The notes under the pieces were generated by a model. The model was not told where the DNA came from. It did no database searches and worked only from the letters and a program-made list of their open reading frames with translations. This document shows, in pieces, positions 16,372 through 25,168 of a stretch of 64,000 bases of DNA. Each line of letters opens with the position of its first letter. The stretch's first letter is position 1. A program made the translations under genes and the position numbers. The stretch is from DASYTH01 sp045806965 (lineage in GTDB: Bacteria > Actinomycetota > Actinomycetes > Mycobacteriales > Pseudonocardiaceae). Location: assembly GCA_045806965.1 (NCBI GenBank), contig JBJMIG010000022.1, positions 1-64,000 on the forward strand, given 5' to 3'.

Positions 16372-17619
16372 ATGAAGGTGATCGTGCCCGACCGGCCCGG
16401 CCCTCCGGCCGCCCTGACCACCGATCCCAGGCTCACCGGCCTGACCGATGCGGCCCGCGCACTGCAACCACGCACCGTGGCGCTGCGCCGCCACCTGCAC
16501 AAGCACCCGGAGCAGGGACTTGACCTGCCCCAGGCGCAGGCCGCGGTGCTGCACGCGCTGGACGGCCTCGACCTGAGGATCACCACCGGCAAGGCGTGCA
16601 GCTCGGTGGTCGCGGTGCTCGACGGTGCGCAGCCGGGCCCGGCGGTACTGCTGCGCGGCGACATGGACGCCCTGCCGTTGCAGGAGGACAGCGGCCTGCC
16701 GTTCGCCTCCGAGACGCCCGGCACCATGCACGCCTGCGGGCACGACACGCACACCGCGATGCTGGCCTCGACCGCTCGGCTGCTGCACTCCCGGCGCGAC
16801 GCCCTGCGCGGCACCGTGGTCTTCATGTTCCAGCCGGGCGAGGAGGGTCATCACGGCGCCCGCTACATGATCCACGAGGGTCTGCTCGACGCCGGCGGCA
16901 GCGAGCTGCGGACCGCCTTCGCACTGCACATCACCTCCACCGCGCCGACCGGAGTCGTGTGCACCCGGCCAGGCCCGATCATGGCCGCGGCCGACTCGTT
17001 CCACGTCCGGGTCACCGGGCGCGGCGGGCACGGCGCCATGCCGGACGCCGCGCTGGACCCGGTGCCGGCCGCCGCCGCGATGGTCGGGGCCCTGCACACG
17101 ATGGTCACCAGACGGTCCAACGTCTTCGACCCCGTGGTGCTGACCGTCGGCCGGATCACCGCGGGCACCACGACCAACATCATCCCGGAGACGGCCGAGT
17201 TGGAGGGCACGCTGCGCTGCATGTCCGAGGCCAGCCGGGCGCGAATGCACGAGGAGGTCACCCGGATCTGCGAGCACACCGGGGCGGCCTACGGCTGCCG
17301 GGTGGCCGTCGAGATCCGGCCCGGCTACCCGCCGACGATCAACGACGGCGCGGTAGCCGATCGGGTGATCGACCTGGCCGGCGCGGTTCTCGGGGCGCGG
17401 CACGGCGCGACGCTGGTCAACCCGCTGATGGCCGCCGAGGACTTCTCCTACGTGTTGCAACGGGTTCCCGGCGCGCTCGCCTTCCTCGGCGCCTGCCCGC
17501 CCGGCGTCGAGCCGCAGGACGCCGCGCCGAACCACTCCAACCGGGTGCATTTCGACGAGTCCGCGCTGGCCAACGGGGTTGCGACCTATGCGGCGTTCGC
17601 CCTCGACGCACTTCGCTGA
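16372..17619 (+). CDS. M20 family amidohydrolase (AmaA/HipO-like)
   Basis: 415-residue di-metal amidohydrolase/aminoacylase; family members remove acyl groups from N-acyl amino acids. Metal and catalytic motifs: RGDMDALP, ACGHDTHTAML, PGEEGHHGARYM and the late MAAEDFSYVLQ. The dimerisation insert contains GRGGHGAMPDAA. The start ATG lies 75 bases from the divergent tadA-associated gene. TyrA follows 13 bases downstream, suggesting co-transcription. Substrate is not determinable. Confidence 0.9.
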   Translation: MKVIVPDRPGPPAALTTDPRLTGLTDAARALQPRTVALRRHLHKHPEQGLDLPQAQAAVLHALDGLDLRITTGKACSSVVAVLDGAQPGPAVLLRGDMDALPLQEDSGLPFASETPGTMHACGHDTHTAMLASTARLLHSRRDALRGTVVFMFQPGEEGHHGARYMIHEGLLDAGGSELRTAFALHITSTAPTGVVCTRPGPIMAAADSFHVRVTGRGGHGAMPDAALDPVPAAAAMVGALHTMVTRRSNVFDPVVLTVGRITAGTTTNIIPETAELEGTLRCMSEASRARMHEEVTRICEHTGAAYGCRVAVEIRPGYPPTINDGAVADRVIDLAGAVLGARHGATLVNPLMAAEDFSYVLQRVPGALAFLGACPPGVEPQDAAPNHSNRVHFDESALANGVATYAAFALDALR

Positions 17620-17632
17620 GATCATGTAGCCC

Positions 17633-18613
17633 GTGCGGCCAGTGTGCGTGATCGGGTTGGGGCTCATCGGCGGTTCGGTGTTGCGCGCGGCGCGCGCGGC
17701 CGGCCGGCCGGTCATCGGCGCCACGGCGTCGGCCGCGGACGCGGCCGACGCCAGGCGGGACGGCTTCCCGGTCGAGCCGACGGTGGACGACGCGCTGCGA
17801 GTCGCGGCCAGAGACGACGCCATGGTGGTGATCGCGGTGCCGCTGCCCGCGCTGTCCGATGTACTGCGGCTGGTGGCCGAGCTGGCCCCGAACTGCCTGC
17901 TCACCGACGTGGTGAGCCTGAAGGCACCGGTGCGGGACGCGGTCGGGGCGACGGTCCCCGACGCGCGCTTCGCCGGCGGGCACCCGATGGCCGGAGCCGC
18001 GACGTCCGGCTGGGCGGCCGGCTCGGACACGCTGTTCCAGCAGGCCTCCTGGGTGGTCGTGGTGGAGCCGGACACCGACCTCGACACCTGGCGGGCGGTG
18101 GCCGAGCTGGCCATCGACTGCGGCGCACGGGTGGTGCCGGCCACGGCCGACGAGCACGACGCCGCGGTGGCCCGGGTCTCGCACCTGCCGCACGTGCTGG
18201 CCGCGGTGCTGGCCGCGACCGGGGCGGACGGCGGCCCGCTGGCGCTGGCCCTCGCCGCCGGCTCGTTCGCCGACGCCACCCGGGTGGCCGGCTCCCGCGC
18301 GGAACTGGTGCTCGCCATGTGTGAGGGCAACCGCGACGAGCTGCTCCGCGCGGTGGACGACGCCCTCGGCAAGCTGGGCGTGGCCAGGGGCGCGCTGGCG
18401 TCCACCGGGTCGCTCGGCGCCACCGTGCGCGGCGGAGCCGCCGGCCGCGCCGCGCTCGTCCGGCTGAAGACCGGGCCCCGCACCCGGATCAAGGTTGACC
18501 TGGCCGGGACCGGTGTCCGGGCGGAGTTACTCCGGCTCGGCCGGCAGGGCGGCTGGGTGGTCGGCTTCGACGGCGCCGCCGCGCTGGCGGAGCTCCCCGG
18601 GATCTCCGGCTGA
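17633..18613 (+). CDS. tyrA: Prephenate dehydrogenase
   Basis: 326 residues. NAD(P)-dependent oxidative decarboxylation of prephenate to 4-hydroxyphenylpyruvate in tyrosine synthesis. The nucleotide-binding GLGLIGGS is near residues 8-15. The mid motifs TDVVSLKAPV and GGHPMAGAATSGW (substrate His) and the helical C-domain with VSHLPHVLAA are typical of TyrA. No ACT domain is obvious at the C-terminus. GTG start at 17633, 13 bases after the amidohydrolase stop. Confidence 0.92.
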   Translation: MRPVCVIGLGLIGGSVLRAARAAGRPVIGATASAADAADARRDGFPVEPTVDDALRVAARDDAMVVIAVPLPALSDVLRLVAELAPNCLLTDVVSLKAPVRDAVGATVPDARFAGGHPMAGAATSGWAAGSDTLFQQASWVVVVEPDTDLDTWRAVAELAIDCGARVVPATADEHDAAVARVSHLPHVLAAVLAATGADGGPLALALAAGSFADATRVAGSRAELVLAMCEGNRDELLRAVDDALGKLGVARGALASTGSLGATVRGGAAGRAALVRLKTGPRTRIKVDLAGTGVRAELLRLGRQGGWVVGFDGAAALAELPGISG

Positions 18614-18656
18614 CCGGTCCCTTCCCCGCGGGCCGCTCCAGGCCCTAACGTAAGGC

Positions 18657-20648
18657 GTGGATCGACGCCTGCTGCACAAGTTCGCCCTTATCGGCGGCGG
18701 CCTCGTGCTCATCGGCGGGGCCATCGTGGTCCTCCGCGATCCGGACGCGGGCCTCAGTTCGGACACACCCGCGCCGGCCCCGGCGCTTCCCCAGCAGACC
18801 ACGGTCCGGCCGTTCGCGGACGCGTCGGTCATCGTGCCGCGGCCCGGTGAGCGCCCGAAAGCACCGTCGCGGCTGAACATCCGAGCCGGCGAGCACCGGC
18901 TGGTGGCCGGTTGGGGGCCGCAGCACATCGGCGAGCCCGAGCCGGCCGGGGCCGAGGGCTACGAGGTGCGCTGGGGGGAGGGCGGCCGGTTCGAGCACAC
19001 CAGGTACATCGCGCAGCCGGTGATCCAGCTCGACGGGCTGCGCGACGACGTGCAGTACACCCTGCTGGTGCGCACCGTCGACGCGTTCGGTCAGCGCTCC
19101 ACAGCGGTGCGCGGGACGGGCACCCCGTCCGCCGCCGGCGACCAGGACCCGACGTCGTACACGATGGTCGACCGGTTCGACGGCGACGTGGTACCGGACC
19201 CGGCGCGCTGGCGGCTGGTCGGCATCGGCAACTGCACCAAGGCGTCGCGCGGCGAGGGCGAGGACGCCAGGCGGATGGTGATCACCGGCCAGTGCGGCGA
19301 CAGCGACGAGGCGGTGGCGCTGCGCTCGCGCACCCCGATCCGGCTGAACAGCGCGGCCCCCGGCGGCGAGCTCGGGCGGTACGTGGTCCAGACCGACCGG
19401 CCCGGGCAGAGTGGCGAGCTCATGCTCGACCTGGTGCCCGGGCCGGTGGATCTGATCGGCCGGCCGCCGTCCGCGGCGCCACCGGCCGCACCGCCGGGGC
19501 GGGCCGTTGTGGACGATTCGCTGCCGCCCGGCACGATCCGGGTGCGCATCTCCGGTCGGCCGCCGGAGGCCGGCGCAACCACCGTCCGGGTGCTCGTCGG
19601 ATCGGGAACTCCGTTGCTGGGCAAGCAGATCGCGGTGTCGGCCGCGCCGCCGCCCGAGGTCGGTGTCTCGGTCCGCTGGACGGTGGTGCTGCGTACCGAC
19701 GGGGTGTACGTGCAGCGCGACGGGCTGCTGGTCGGCGCCGGCGACGCGGTGCCGGCGTTCACCGAGGCCACCGCGCTGGCCGGGCTGACCGGAGGGGACA
19801 GCAGCCTGCGCGCGGCGTTCGACCTGATCGGCTTCACCGGGTCGCCGACCGCGCCGCCTCCGCTGGTGCCCGCCCCCCGGGTGGACTTCGACCGGGTCGC
19901 CGCGGACTCCACCACCCGGTTGCAGACCTCGGGCAACGGTCAACGGTTGGCCCGGGTCACCGGTGGCCTGTTGCGGGTCACGCTGGTGCCGCAGCGCAAG
20001 CAGAACCCGGCCGGCCAGTTCACCGTGGACATCGGTGGCCGCGAGATCCCCGCGCGCACAGCGGTTCCCGGGCAGCCGATGATGGACGGGGTGCGGCTGC
20101 CGATCGTCGCGGACGTGCCGCCCGACGCCCTGATGGTCAGCGATAACGCGGACTCGATCCCGGTCGTGGTGCGCAGTGTGTCCAATGAGGACGGACTGCC
20201 GACCCAGGTGTTGACCGCGGAGCTGGAACTCACCGGGGACGGCTCGGGCTCGGTGCCTGGCGAGCGGGCGAACGCCGCGCTGCCGCGCGGGAATCCGGCT
20301 CTCGCGGTGCCGAACGCGGCGTTGCTCGACGCGGCCGGCACCGCGATCCCGGCGCTCCAAGAGGTGCCGCGCGGACGGTTGGTGCTCGAGGTCGTCGCGG
20401 ACGCCGAAGCCGCGCAGCGGGCCACCGGAGAGGTGGCCGGACTGGCCGGAGTCGAGGTCGTCCTGGACGGCAAGCAGTTGGCCGGCATCCCGACCGCGGC
20501 CGAAGGCCCCGGGGTTGGCGGGCGGTGGCGGATCGCGCTCAACACCACCGGACTGACTCCCGGCGGGCACAACCTCCAGGTGACCGCGTTCGGCGTGGAC
20601 GCGGTCACCGCGTTCCAGGTCGCCTACGCGCCGTTCGTGATCCGTTAG
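18657..20648 (+). CDS. Membrane-anchored fibronectin type III-containing protein
   Basis: 663 residues. The N-terminal helix ALIGGGLVLIGGAIVVL (about 9-26) acts as signal anchor. A fibronectin type III domain spans about 64-160 (RLVAGWGPQH...GYEVRWGEG...YTLLVRTVDAFG). A large beta-rich domain begins VDRFDGDVVPDPARWRL, similar to concanavalin-like extracellular domains, and a C-terminal region contains several immunoglobulin-like strands. No catalytic motif recognised. Probably an envelope or secreted structural/adhesion protein. GTG start at 18657. Converges with the glycolipid-binding gene, stops overlapping by 4 bases. Confidence 0.75.
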   Translation: MDRRLLHKFALIGGGLVLIGGAIVVLRDPDAGLSSDTPAPAPALPQQTTVRPFADASVIVPRPGERPKAPSRLNIRAGEHRLVAGWGPQHIGEPEPAGAEGYEVRWGEGGRFEHTRYIAQPVIQLDGLRDDVQYTLLVRTVDAFGQRSTAVRGTGTPSAAGDQDPTSYTMVDRFDGDVVPDPARWRLVGIGNCTKASRGEGEDARRMVITGQCGDSDEAVALRSRTPIRLNSAAPGGELGRYVVQTDRPGQSGELMLDLVPGPVDLIGRPPSAAPPAAPPGRAVVDDSLPPGTIRVRISGRPPEAGATTVRVLVGSGTPLLGKQIAVSAAPPPEVGVSVRWTVVLRTDGVYVQRDGLLVGAGDAVPAFTEATALAGLTGGDSSLRAAFDLIGFTGSPTAPPPLVPAPRVDFDRVAADSTTRLQTSGNGQRLARVTGGLLRVTLVPQRKQNPAGQFTVDIGGREIPARTAVPGQPMMDGVRLPIVADVPPDALMVSDNADSIPVVVRSVSNEDGLPTQVLTAELELTGDGSGSVPGERANAALPRGNPALAVPNAALLDAAGTAIPALQEVPRGRLVLEVVADAEAAQRATGEVAGLAGVEVVLDGKQLAGIPTAAEGPGVGGRWRIALNTTGLTPGGHNLQVTAFGVDAVTAFQVAYAPFVIR

Positions 20649-21250
20649 ATGCGATGGGCGCGGCCGGGGAAGTCGACGACCATCCCGTCCCGGTCGACGA
20701 CGAGGTCGGTGCCGAGATCGGCGTCCAGGTAGTTGATCACGGCGCCGTGCTCGTCGATGGAGACCGTCCGGTAGGTCTGCCGAACCAGGCGCACCGAGAG
20801 GTTGGGCAGCGAGACGAACAGCACCGGCAGTTCGTGCTCGCCCGGCTCGCGATGCAGCCCGAGCCGGCGGATGGGCAGCGCGTTGAAGGTCACCGCGCCG
20901 GCCACGTCCATGTCCACCGCCCCGCCGAAGCTGCCCCGCTGCTGGGTGCCGTCGCCGTGGTCGATCAGCCAGACGCCGTCCTCGCTGCGGCTCAGCGACA
21001 TCTGCAGTTCCTCTTCGGCCGTCGTGGTGCGGAACAGCACCCGGCCGGCGGTCTCGGCCCGCTCGACGGACGCGCCGAAGGAGGCGCTGAACGCCTGGGT
21101 GCCGGTGACCTGGTTGGCCGCCGCGACGATTCGGCCGTAGGCCCGCAGCCGGCCGCCGGTGAACAGCACCCGGACCGACTCGAGGCTCGGTGACTCGACC
21201 CGCTGCCAGGTGAGGATCACCGGGTTCTGTGCCTGCTGCCGCCCGGTCAC
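20645..21250 (-). CDS. Putative glycolipid-binding domain protein
   Basis: 201 residues matching my recollection of the putative glycolipid-binding family (PF06475): ILTWQRVESPSLE at the start, FNALPIRRLGL in the middle, FVSLPNLSV and the terminal VDRDGMVVDFPGRAHRI. Biochemical function is not established for the family. GTG start at 21250 overlaps the stop of a 36-codon frame (GTGA), suggesting coupling. Confidence 0.75.
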   Translation of the reverse strand: MTGRQQAQNPVILTWQRVESPSLESVRVLFTGGRLRAYGRIVAAANQVTGTQAFSASFGASVERAETAGRVLFRTTTAEEELQMSLSRSEDGVWLIDHGDGTQQRGSFGGAVDMDVAGAVTFNALPIRRLGLHREPGEHELPVLFVSLPNLSVRLVRQTYRTVSIDEHGAVINYLDADLGTDLVVDRDGMVVDFPGRAHRI

Positions 21251-21357
21251 GACCGGGTCTGCTCGCCGGCGTTCCCGAGCCGGGCCGCCAGCCGGTCGTC
21301 GGGGCCGCTGACCAGGTCTCCTGCCGTGCCCTTGTGGCCATCAACGTCGATACCCAT
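21247..21357 (-). CDS. Possible small leader-like protein coupled to the glycolipid-binding gene
   Basis: 36 residues, hydrophilic, ATG at 21355-21357, with its stop overlapping the next gene's GTG in a GTGA arrangement. The exact overlap is the only evidence; the Shine-Dalgarno is weak and no family is recognised. It could instead be untranslated leader. Confidence 0.35.
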   Translation of the reverse strand: MGIDVDGHKGTAGDLVSGPDDRLAARLGNAGEQTRS

Positions 21358-21460
21358 GGCCAACAACCTACCCGGCGCCCGGGCGGTCCGGCCCGCGCGC
21401 CGGATCGGCGCCGCCTGACGGTTGTCTGGGAATCTCGCCCGGCGGAGTAGGACCGGCGAT

Positions 21461-22546
21461 ATGGTTTCGGCCGTGACCGGATGGCAGGGAAACGAGGGCG
21501 GCGGCTACGGCGGGGGCTGGAACCCGCAGCAGGATCCGTACGGCGGGCAGCAGCAGCCCCAGTACGGCGGGCAGCCCCAGTACGGCGGGCAGCCGCAGTA
21601 CGGCGGGCAGTACCCGGGTGGGCAGCCGCAGTACGGCGCCGACCCCCATGGCGGCCAGTACGGGTCCGATCCGTACGGGGCCAACCCGGCGAATCCCTAC
21701 GGGCCGGCCGGCACCGCGGCCTACCCCGCCTACCAGACCGGCTACCAGCCCGGTTACGGGTCGCAGCCGCCCGAGCCGCCACGACGCTCGAAGCTGCCGG
21801 TCGTCATCACCATCGCCGTCGCGGTGGTCCTGGCCGTGGTCGGCACCGTCGTGACGATCGTGCTGGTCAACGCGGACGACGAGCAACCGGTGGCCGGCGG
21901 GGGCACGCCAAGCTCGTCCAGCAAGCCGCGGTCGAGCACGGCGCCGAGGTTGCCCTCCAGCGCCCGGCGCCCGCCGAGCACCGCCGCGCGTCCGCCAGGG
22001 AAGGACGGCTGGGTCGTGCTCGACCTCAAGGGCGGCGGCAGCTACCAGGTGCCCGGCGACTGGAAGAAGGCGCCGGGGGCGCGACCGAGCGGGCTCGGCG
22101 TCGAATTCGAAGGCGGCGGCGAGGTCGGCTCGTACTCCTGCGGCGGCGGCCCTTACTCGCGCGGCTTCACCGCGAGCGGCGAGGTGCAGGGCAAGGAGGG
22201 CGGCGCGATCGACGTCAACAAGGCGGTGAGCGACTTCGCCAGGTCATTCGCCCAGACGTACTACAAGCAGCCCAAGGTGGATGTGCCGGCGGCCGAGTCG
22301 ACCACGGTCGGCGGGCAGAAGGCGGCCACGCTGACCGCGAAGGTGACCGTCACGCCGGTCAAGCCGGAGTGCGACGCGGCCACCGGCGAGGTCGCGGTGA
22401 CCGGCGTGGAGATCGAGAAGGACGGCAAGCCGGTCGCGGTGCGCATGCTGGTCGTGGTGAACGACCTGTCCGGCGGCCCGGCGAACCCGCCCGCGCTGCC
22501 CGACCCGCTGGCCGAGGAGATCCTGGACACCATCCGGGTCAGCTGA
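21461..22546 (+). CDS. Membrane protein with Gly/Gln/Tyr/Pro-repeat cytoplasmic tail
   Basis: 361 residues. The first 105 are low complexity, with tandem PQYGGQ/QYGGQP units (DNA repeats near 21540-21620) like the proline-rich tails of actinobacterial septal and secretion proteins. One membrane helix LPVVITIAVAVVLAVVGTVVTIVL follows. A Ser/Pro/Arg linker leads to a folded outer domain (about 185-361) containing WVVLDLKGGGSYQVPGDWKK, one Cys pair (SYSCGGG and KPECDAATG) and LAEEILDTIRVS. ATG at 21461 chosen for AGGA eight bases before it; GTG at 21473 is an alternative. Function unknown. Confidence 0.8.
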   Translation: MVSAVTGWQGNEGGGYGGGWNPQQDPYGGQQQPQYGGQPQYGGQPQYGGQYPGGQPQYGADPHGGQYGSDPYGANPANPYGPAGTAAYPAYQTGYQPGYGSQPPEPPRRSKLPVVITIAVAVVLAVVGTVVTIVLVNADDEQPVAGGGTPSSSSKPRSSTAPRLPSSARRPPSTAARPPGKDGWVVLDLKGGGSYQVPGDWKKAPGARPSGLGVEFEGGGEVGSYSCGGGPYSRGFTASGEVQGKEGGAIDVNKAVSDFARSFAQTYYKQPKVDVPAAESTTVGGQKAATLTAKVTVTPVKPECDAATGEVAVTGVEIEKDGKPVAVRMLVVVNDLSGGPANPPALPDPLAEEILDTIRVS

Positions 22547-22558
22547 CCGGCCCCCGGT

Positions 22559-24250
22559 TTACGGCGCACCGGCCGGTCCGCCGAGCTGCCGGTCCACCCA
22601 GCCGGACACCACCTGGTCCAGCACGTTGAGCGCGAGCGAGCCGCCGCCGAGCACCAGGTCGTGGAACGCGCGGATGTCGAACGCCGAGCCGAGTCGACGC
22701 TGCGCCGCCGCCCGGATCCGCTGGATCTCCAGTCGTCCGACCATGTAGGACAGGGCCTGGCCGGCGTAGGCGATGTAGCGGTCCACCTCGCTGGTGATCT
22801 CCAGAATGGACACCGGGGTGTTGTCCCGCAGGTAGTCGATCGCCTGCTGGCGGCTCCACCCCTTGGCGTGGATGCCGGTGTCCACGACGAGCCGGCCGGC
22901 GCGCAGCGAGTCCATGGCGAGCATGCCCAGCCGGTCGAGGTCGCTGGTGTAGAGGCCCATCTCGTCGGCCAGCCGCTCGGTGTAGAGGCCCCAGCCCTCG
23001 GCGAACGCGGTGACCCCGGAGAGCCGGCGCGCCATCGGCAGGTGGGTCAACTCCTGGGCGATGCTGAGTTGGAAATGGTGGCCGGGCACGGCCTCGTGGA
23101 ACGCGATCACCTCGGAGTTGAACCGGTAGCGTTCCTCGGCCTGATAGGTGTTGGCGAAGTAGATGCCCGGCCGGCTGCCGTCGATGGCCGGGATCATGTA
23201 GTACGCCAGCGGCGCGCTCGGTGCCTCGGCGTCCGGCACCGGTTCGACCTTGCAACGCTGCGCGGGCACCCGGCCGAACCAGCGCGGTGCGGCCTCCTCG
23301 GCGCGCTCGACCGCCCGCATCGCGGAGCTGAGCATCTCCTCGGCGCCGGTCCAGCGCAGCGCCAGGTCGGTGGTCATCCGGTCGAAGATCACGCGCTGCT
23401 CGCGCGTGCCGAAGACCTTCGAGCCGAGCTCGGCGTACTCGTCGGTGAGCGCCGCGATCAGGTCCAGTCCGGTCTGGTGCAGCTCTTCGGGCGTGCGGTC
23501 GGTGGTGGTGTGCACCCGGGACAGTCGCGTGTAGATGGACTCCCCGTCGGGAAGCCAACAGACGCCGGCCCGGTCGTCCGGCCGGCCGGGCTCGATCATC
23601 TCGGCGGCCAGCACGTCGCGGTAGCGGACGAACGCCGGGCGGACCACCTCGGTGACCACCCGCGCCCGCTCGGCGGCCAGCGCCGGGTTGGAAAGCTGTT
23701 GCCGCAGCAGGGGATCGGAGTCCGGCTCGGCGAGGTAGCGGTCGATGAGGGAGACCGCGGACTCCACCAGCCGGCGCACCGGGACGCGCCCGGCGGCCAC
23801 CCCGGCGCGGTGCCGTTGCGTGACGGCGGCGAGGTAGTCCGGGATCGCGGTGAGCCTGGCGATGTAGGACCGGGTCCGGTCGTCGTCCGAGAGCGCCAGC
23901 AGGGGCAGCGTGGAGAGCAGTTGCGCGGCCGGGCTGACGAACAGGCCGGTGATGGTGAACTCCACGAACCGGGTGTCCAGCCGGTCGATCTTGCTCTGGA
24001 CCTGCTGCCCGATCACCAGCCGGGTGACCGCGTCCTCGGCGTCCAGGGTGGACGGATCGATGGCGGCGGCGCGGTCGGCGATGTCGGTGGCACGGTCGCG
24101 GAAGGCCGCGTCGGCGGCCTCGGACGGGTCGCCAAGGACCTCGTCGTACCCGGGGACGCCGATGAGCGTGGCGTGCATCGGGTCGGCGGAGAATGCCAGG
24201 TCCAGCAATTCGTCGGCGAGAGCGTGCACCTCATTCGGCTGTGCGGTCAT
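22559..24250 (-). CDS. DUF885 family protein (M32-like metallopeptidase fold)
   Basis: 563-residue, mostly helical protein of the DUF885 family. The zinc-binding signature FHEAVPGHHFQ and the downstream FAEGWGLYTERL are typical. Such proteins resemble carboxypeptidase Taq-like enzymes, but substrates are mostly unknown. No signal peptide, so cytosolic. The stop lies 12 bases from that of the convergent membrane protein. Confidence 0.9.
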   Translation of the reverse strand: MTAQPNEVHALADELLDLAFSADPMHATLIGVPGYDEVLGDPSEAADAAFRDRATDIADRAAAIDPSTLDAEDAVTRLVIGQQVQSKIDRLDTRFVEFTITGLFVSPAAQLLSTLPLLALSDDDRTRSYIARLTAIPDYLAAVTQRHRAGVAAGRVPVRRLVESAVSLIDRYLAEPDSDPLLRQQLSNPALAAERARVVTEVVRPAFVRYRDVLAAEMIEPGRPDDRAGVCWLPDGESIYTRLSRVHTTTDRTPEELHQTGLDLIAALTDEYAELGSKVFGTREQRVIFDRMTTDLALRWTGAEEMLSSAMRAVERAEEAAPRWFGRVPAQRCKVEPVPDAEAPSAPLAYYMIPAIDGSRPGIYFANTYQAEERYRFNSEVIAFHEAVPGHHFQLSIAQELTHLPMARRLSGVTAFAEGWGLYTERLADEMGLYTSDLDRLGMLAMDSLRAGRLVVDTGIHAKGWSRQQAIDYLRDNTPVSILEITSEVDRYIAYAGQALSYMVGRLEIQRIRAAAQRRLGSAFDIRAFHDLVLGGGSLALNVLDQVVSGWVDRQLGGPAGAP

Positions 24251-24295
24251 AATCGCAACCTACCGCCCGCGAGCCGCACCACCGGAGGTCACCAG

Positions 24296-24745
24296 ATGCC
24301 AGATGCCCGGCGGTTCGGCTTCGCGGTGACGGCCACGAGCAGCGCGGACCCGGCCCGGCTGTTCGAGTTGGAGGCCGACGGTGCGCGCTGGTCGCGGTGG
24401 GCCCGGCCGCTGGTGCCAACGTCGCGCTGGGAGCGAGAGGGCTCGCCCGCGCCGGGCGGGGTCGGCGCCGTGCGGGTGCTCGGCCTGCGGCCGCTCGTGG
24501 TCCGTGAGGAGACCGTCGCCTACGAGCCGGACCACCGGCACGGCTATGTCATGCGCACCCCGACGCCGATGCGGGACTACCGTGCCGAACTGATCCTCAC
24601 GCCGCGCTCGGACGGCGGCACGGATCTGGTGTGGAGCGGCAGTTTCGAGGCCCGCATCCCCGGCACCGGACCGGTCTTCCGGTTCCTGATGCGCGGCACC
24701 ATCAGGCTGCTGGCAAAACGCTTGATCAGGTTCGCGGAGCTGTAG
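24296..24745 (+). CDS. SRPBCC family protein
   Basis: 149 residues, a single START/Bet v1-like domain (polyketide cyclase/dehydrase-type). It contains the sequence FAVTATSSADPARLFELEADGARWSRW, internal strands and the long C-terminal helix ending LMRGTIRLLAKRLIRFAEL. These domains bind hydrophobic ligands; this one's ligand is unknown. GGAGG precedes the ATG by about seven bases. Divergent from the DUF885 gene, 45 bases apart. Confidence 0.85.
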   Translation: MPDARRFGFAVTATSSADPARLFELEADGARWSRWARPLVPTSRWEREGSPAPGGVGAVRVLGLRPLVVREETVAYEPDHRHGYVMRTPTPMRDYRAELILTPRSDGGTDLVWSGSFEARIPGTGPVFRFLMRGTIRLLAKRLIRFAEL

Positions 24746-24750
24746 GGCGG

Positions 24751-25074
24751 TCAGGACCGGCGGGCGGAGATGACCTTGACCAGCTCGCGGTGCGGGTCCC
24801 TGAGGACGTCGTAGATGACGTGCAGGCCGCGGCAGGGCCAGTAGGTGTTGCAGGTCGGACAGGTGCGGGGCTTGGTCGCGGGCGGGACGTCGTGGTGGGC
24901 GATGAGCGCGCGGAGCAGGGTGACCAGGTTGGCCATCACGGTGCGGACGGACTGCTGGGTGTCCGGGGACCAGGGGCCGTCGTCGGCCAGGTATTCGGCT
25001 TCCTCGAGGCGGGCGTAGAGGTGGTCGCGCAGCAGGCGGAAGGCCTCGACCTCGACCGGTGACATGGTGCTCAT
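24751..25074 (-). CDS. Hypothetical protein with CPTC...C cluster
   Basis: 107 residues: a helical N-terminal two-thirds (VEVEAFRLLRDHLYARLEEAEYLA, TVMANLVTLLRALIAHHD) and the cysteine cluster CPTCNTYWPC near residue 78, a possible zinc site. ATG at 25072-25074 (MSTMSPVE) chosen over the upstream frame to 25155. The Shine-Dalgarno is weak, so the message may be leaderless. Divergent from the XRE gene. Family not recognised. Confidence 0.6.
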   Translation of the reverse strand: MSTMSPVEVEAFRLLRDHLYARLEEAEYLADDGPWSPDTQQSVRTVMANLVTLLRALIAHHDVPPATKPRTCPTCNTYWPCRGLHVIYDVLRDPHRELVKVISARRS

Positions 25075-25168
25075 AAAAATGAGCCAATCGGATGACGCCT
25101 GGACACGGCGCTCCTCCGATCGGGGACAACTCAGATTTTGGCCCTGTGGCAACACTTATGGTCGCCGC

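Noticed and set aside
15811..18492. 893-codon open frame on the minus strand
   Set aside because: Only its last 162 codons (the tadA-associated gene) are protein-like; the rest is antisense to the amidohydrolase and tyrA genes.
21540..21620. Tandem 15-18 bp repeats as a separate repeat element
   Set aside because: They encode in-frame PQYGGQ units of a low-complexity protein tail, so they are coding repeats.
18645..21782. 1045-codon open frame on the minus strand
   Set aside because: Antisense to the fibronectin-domain gene and running through other genes; no family features.
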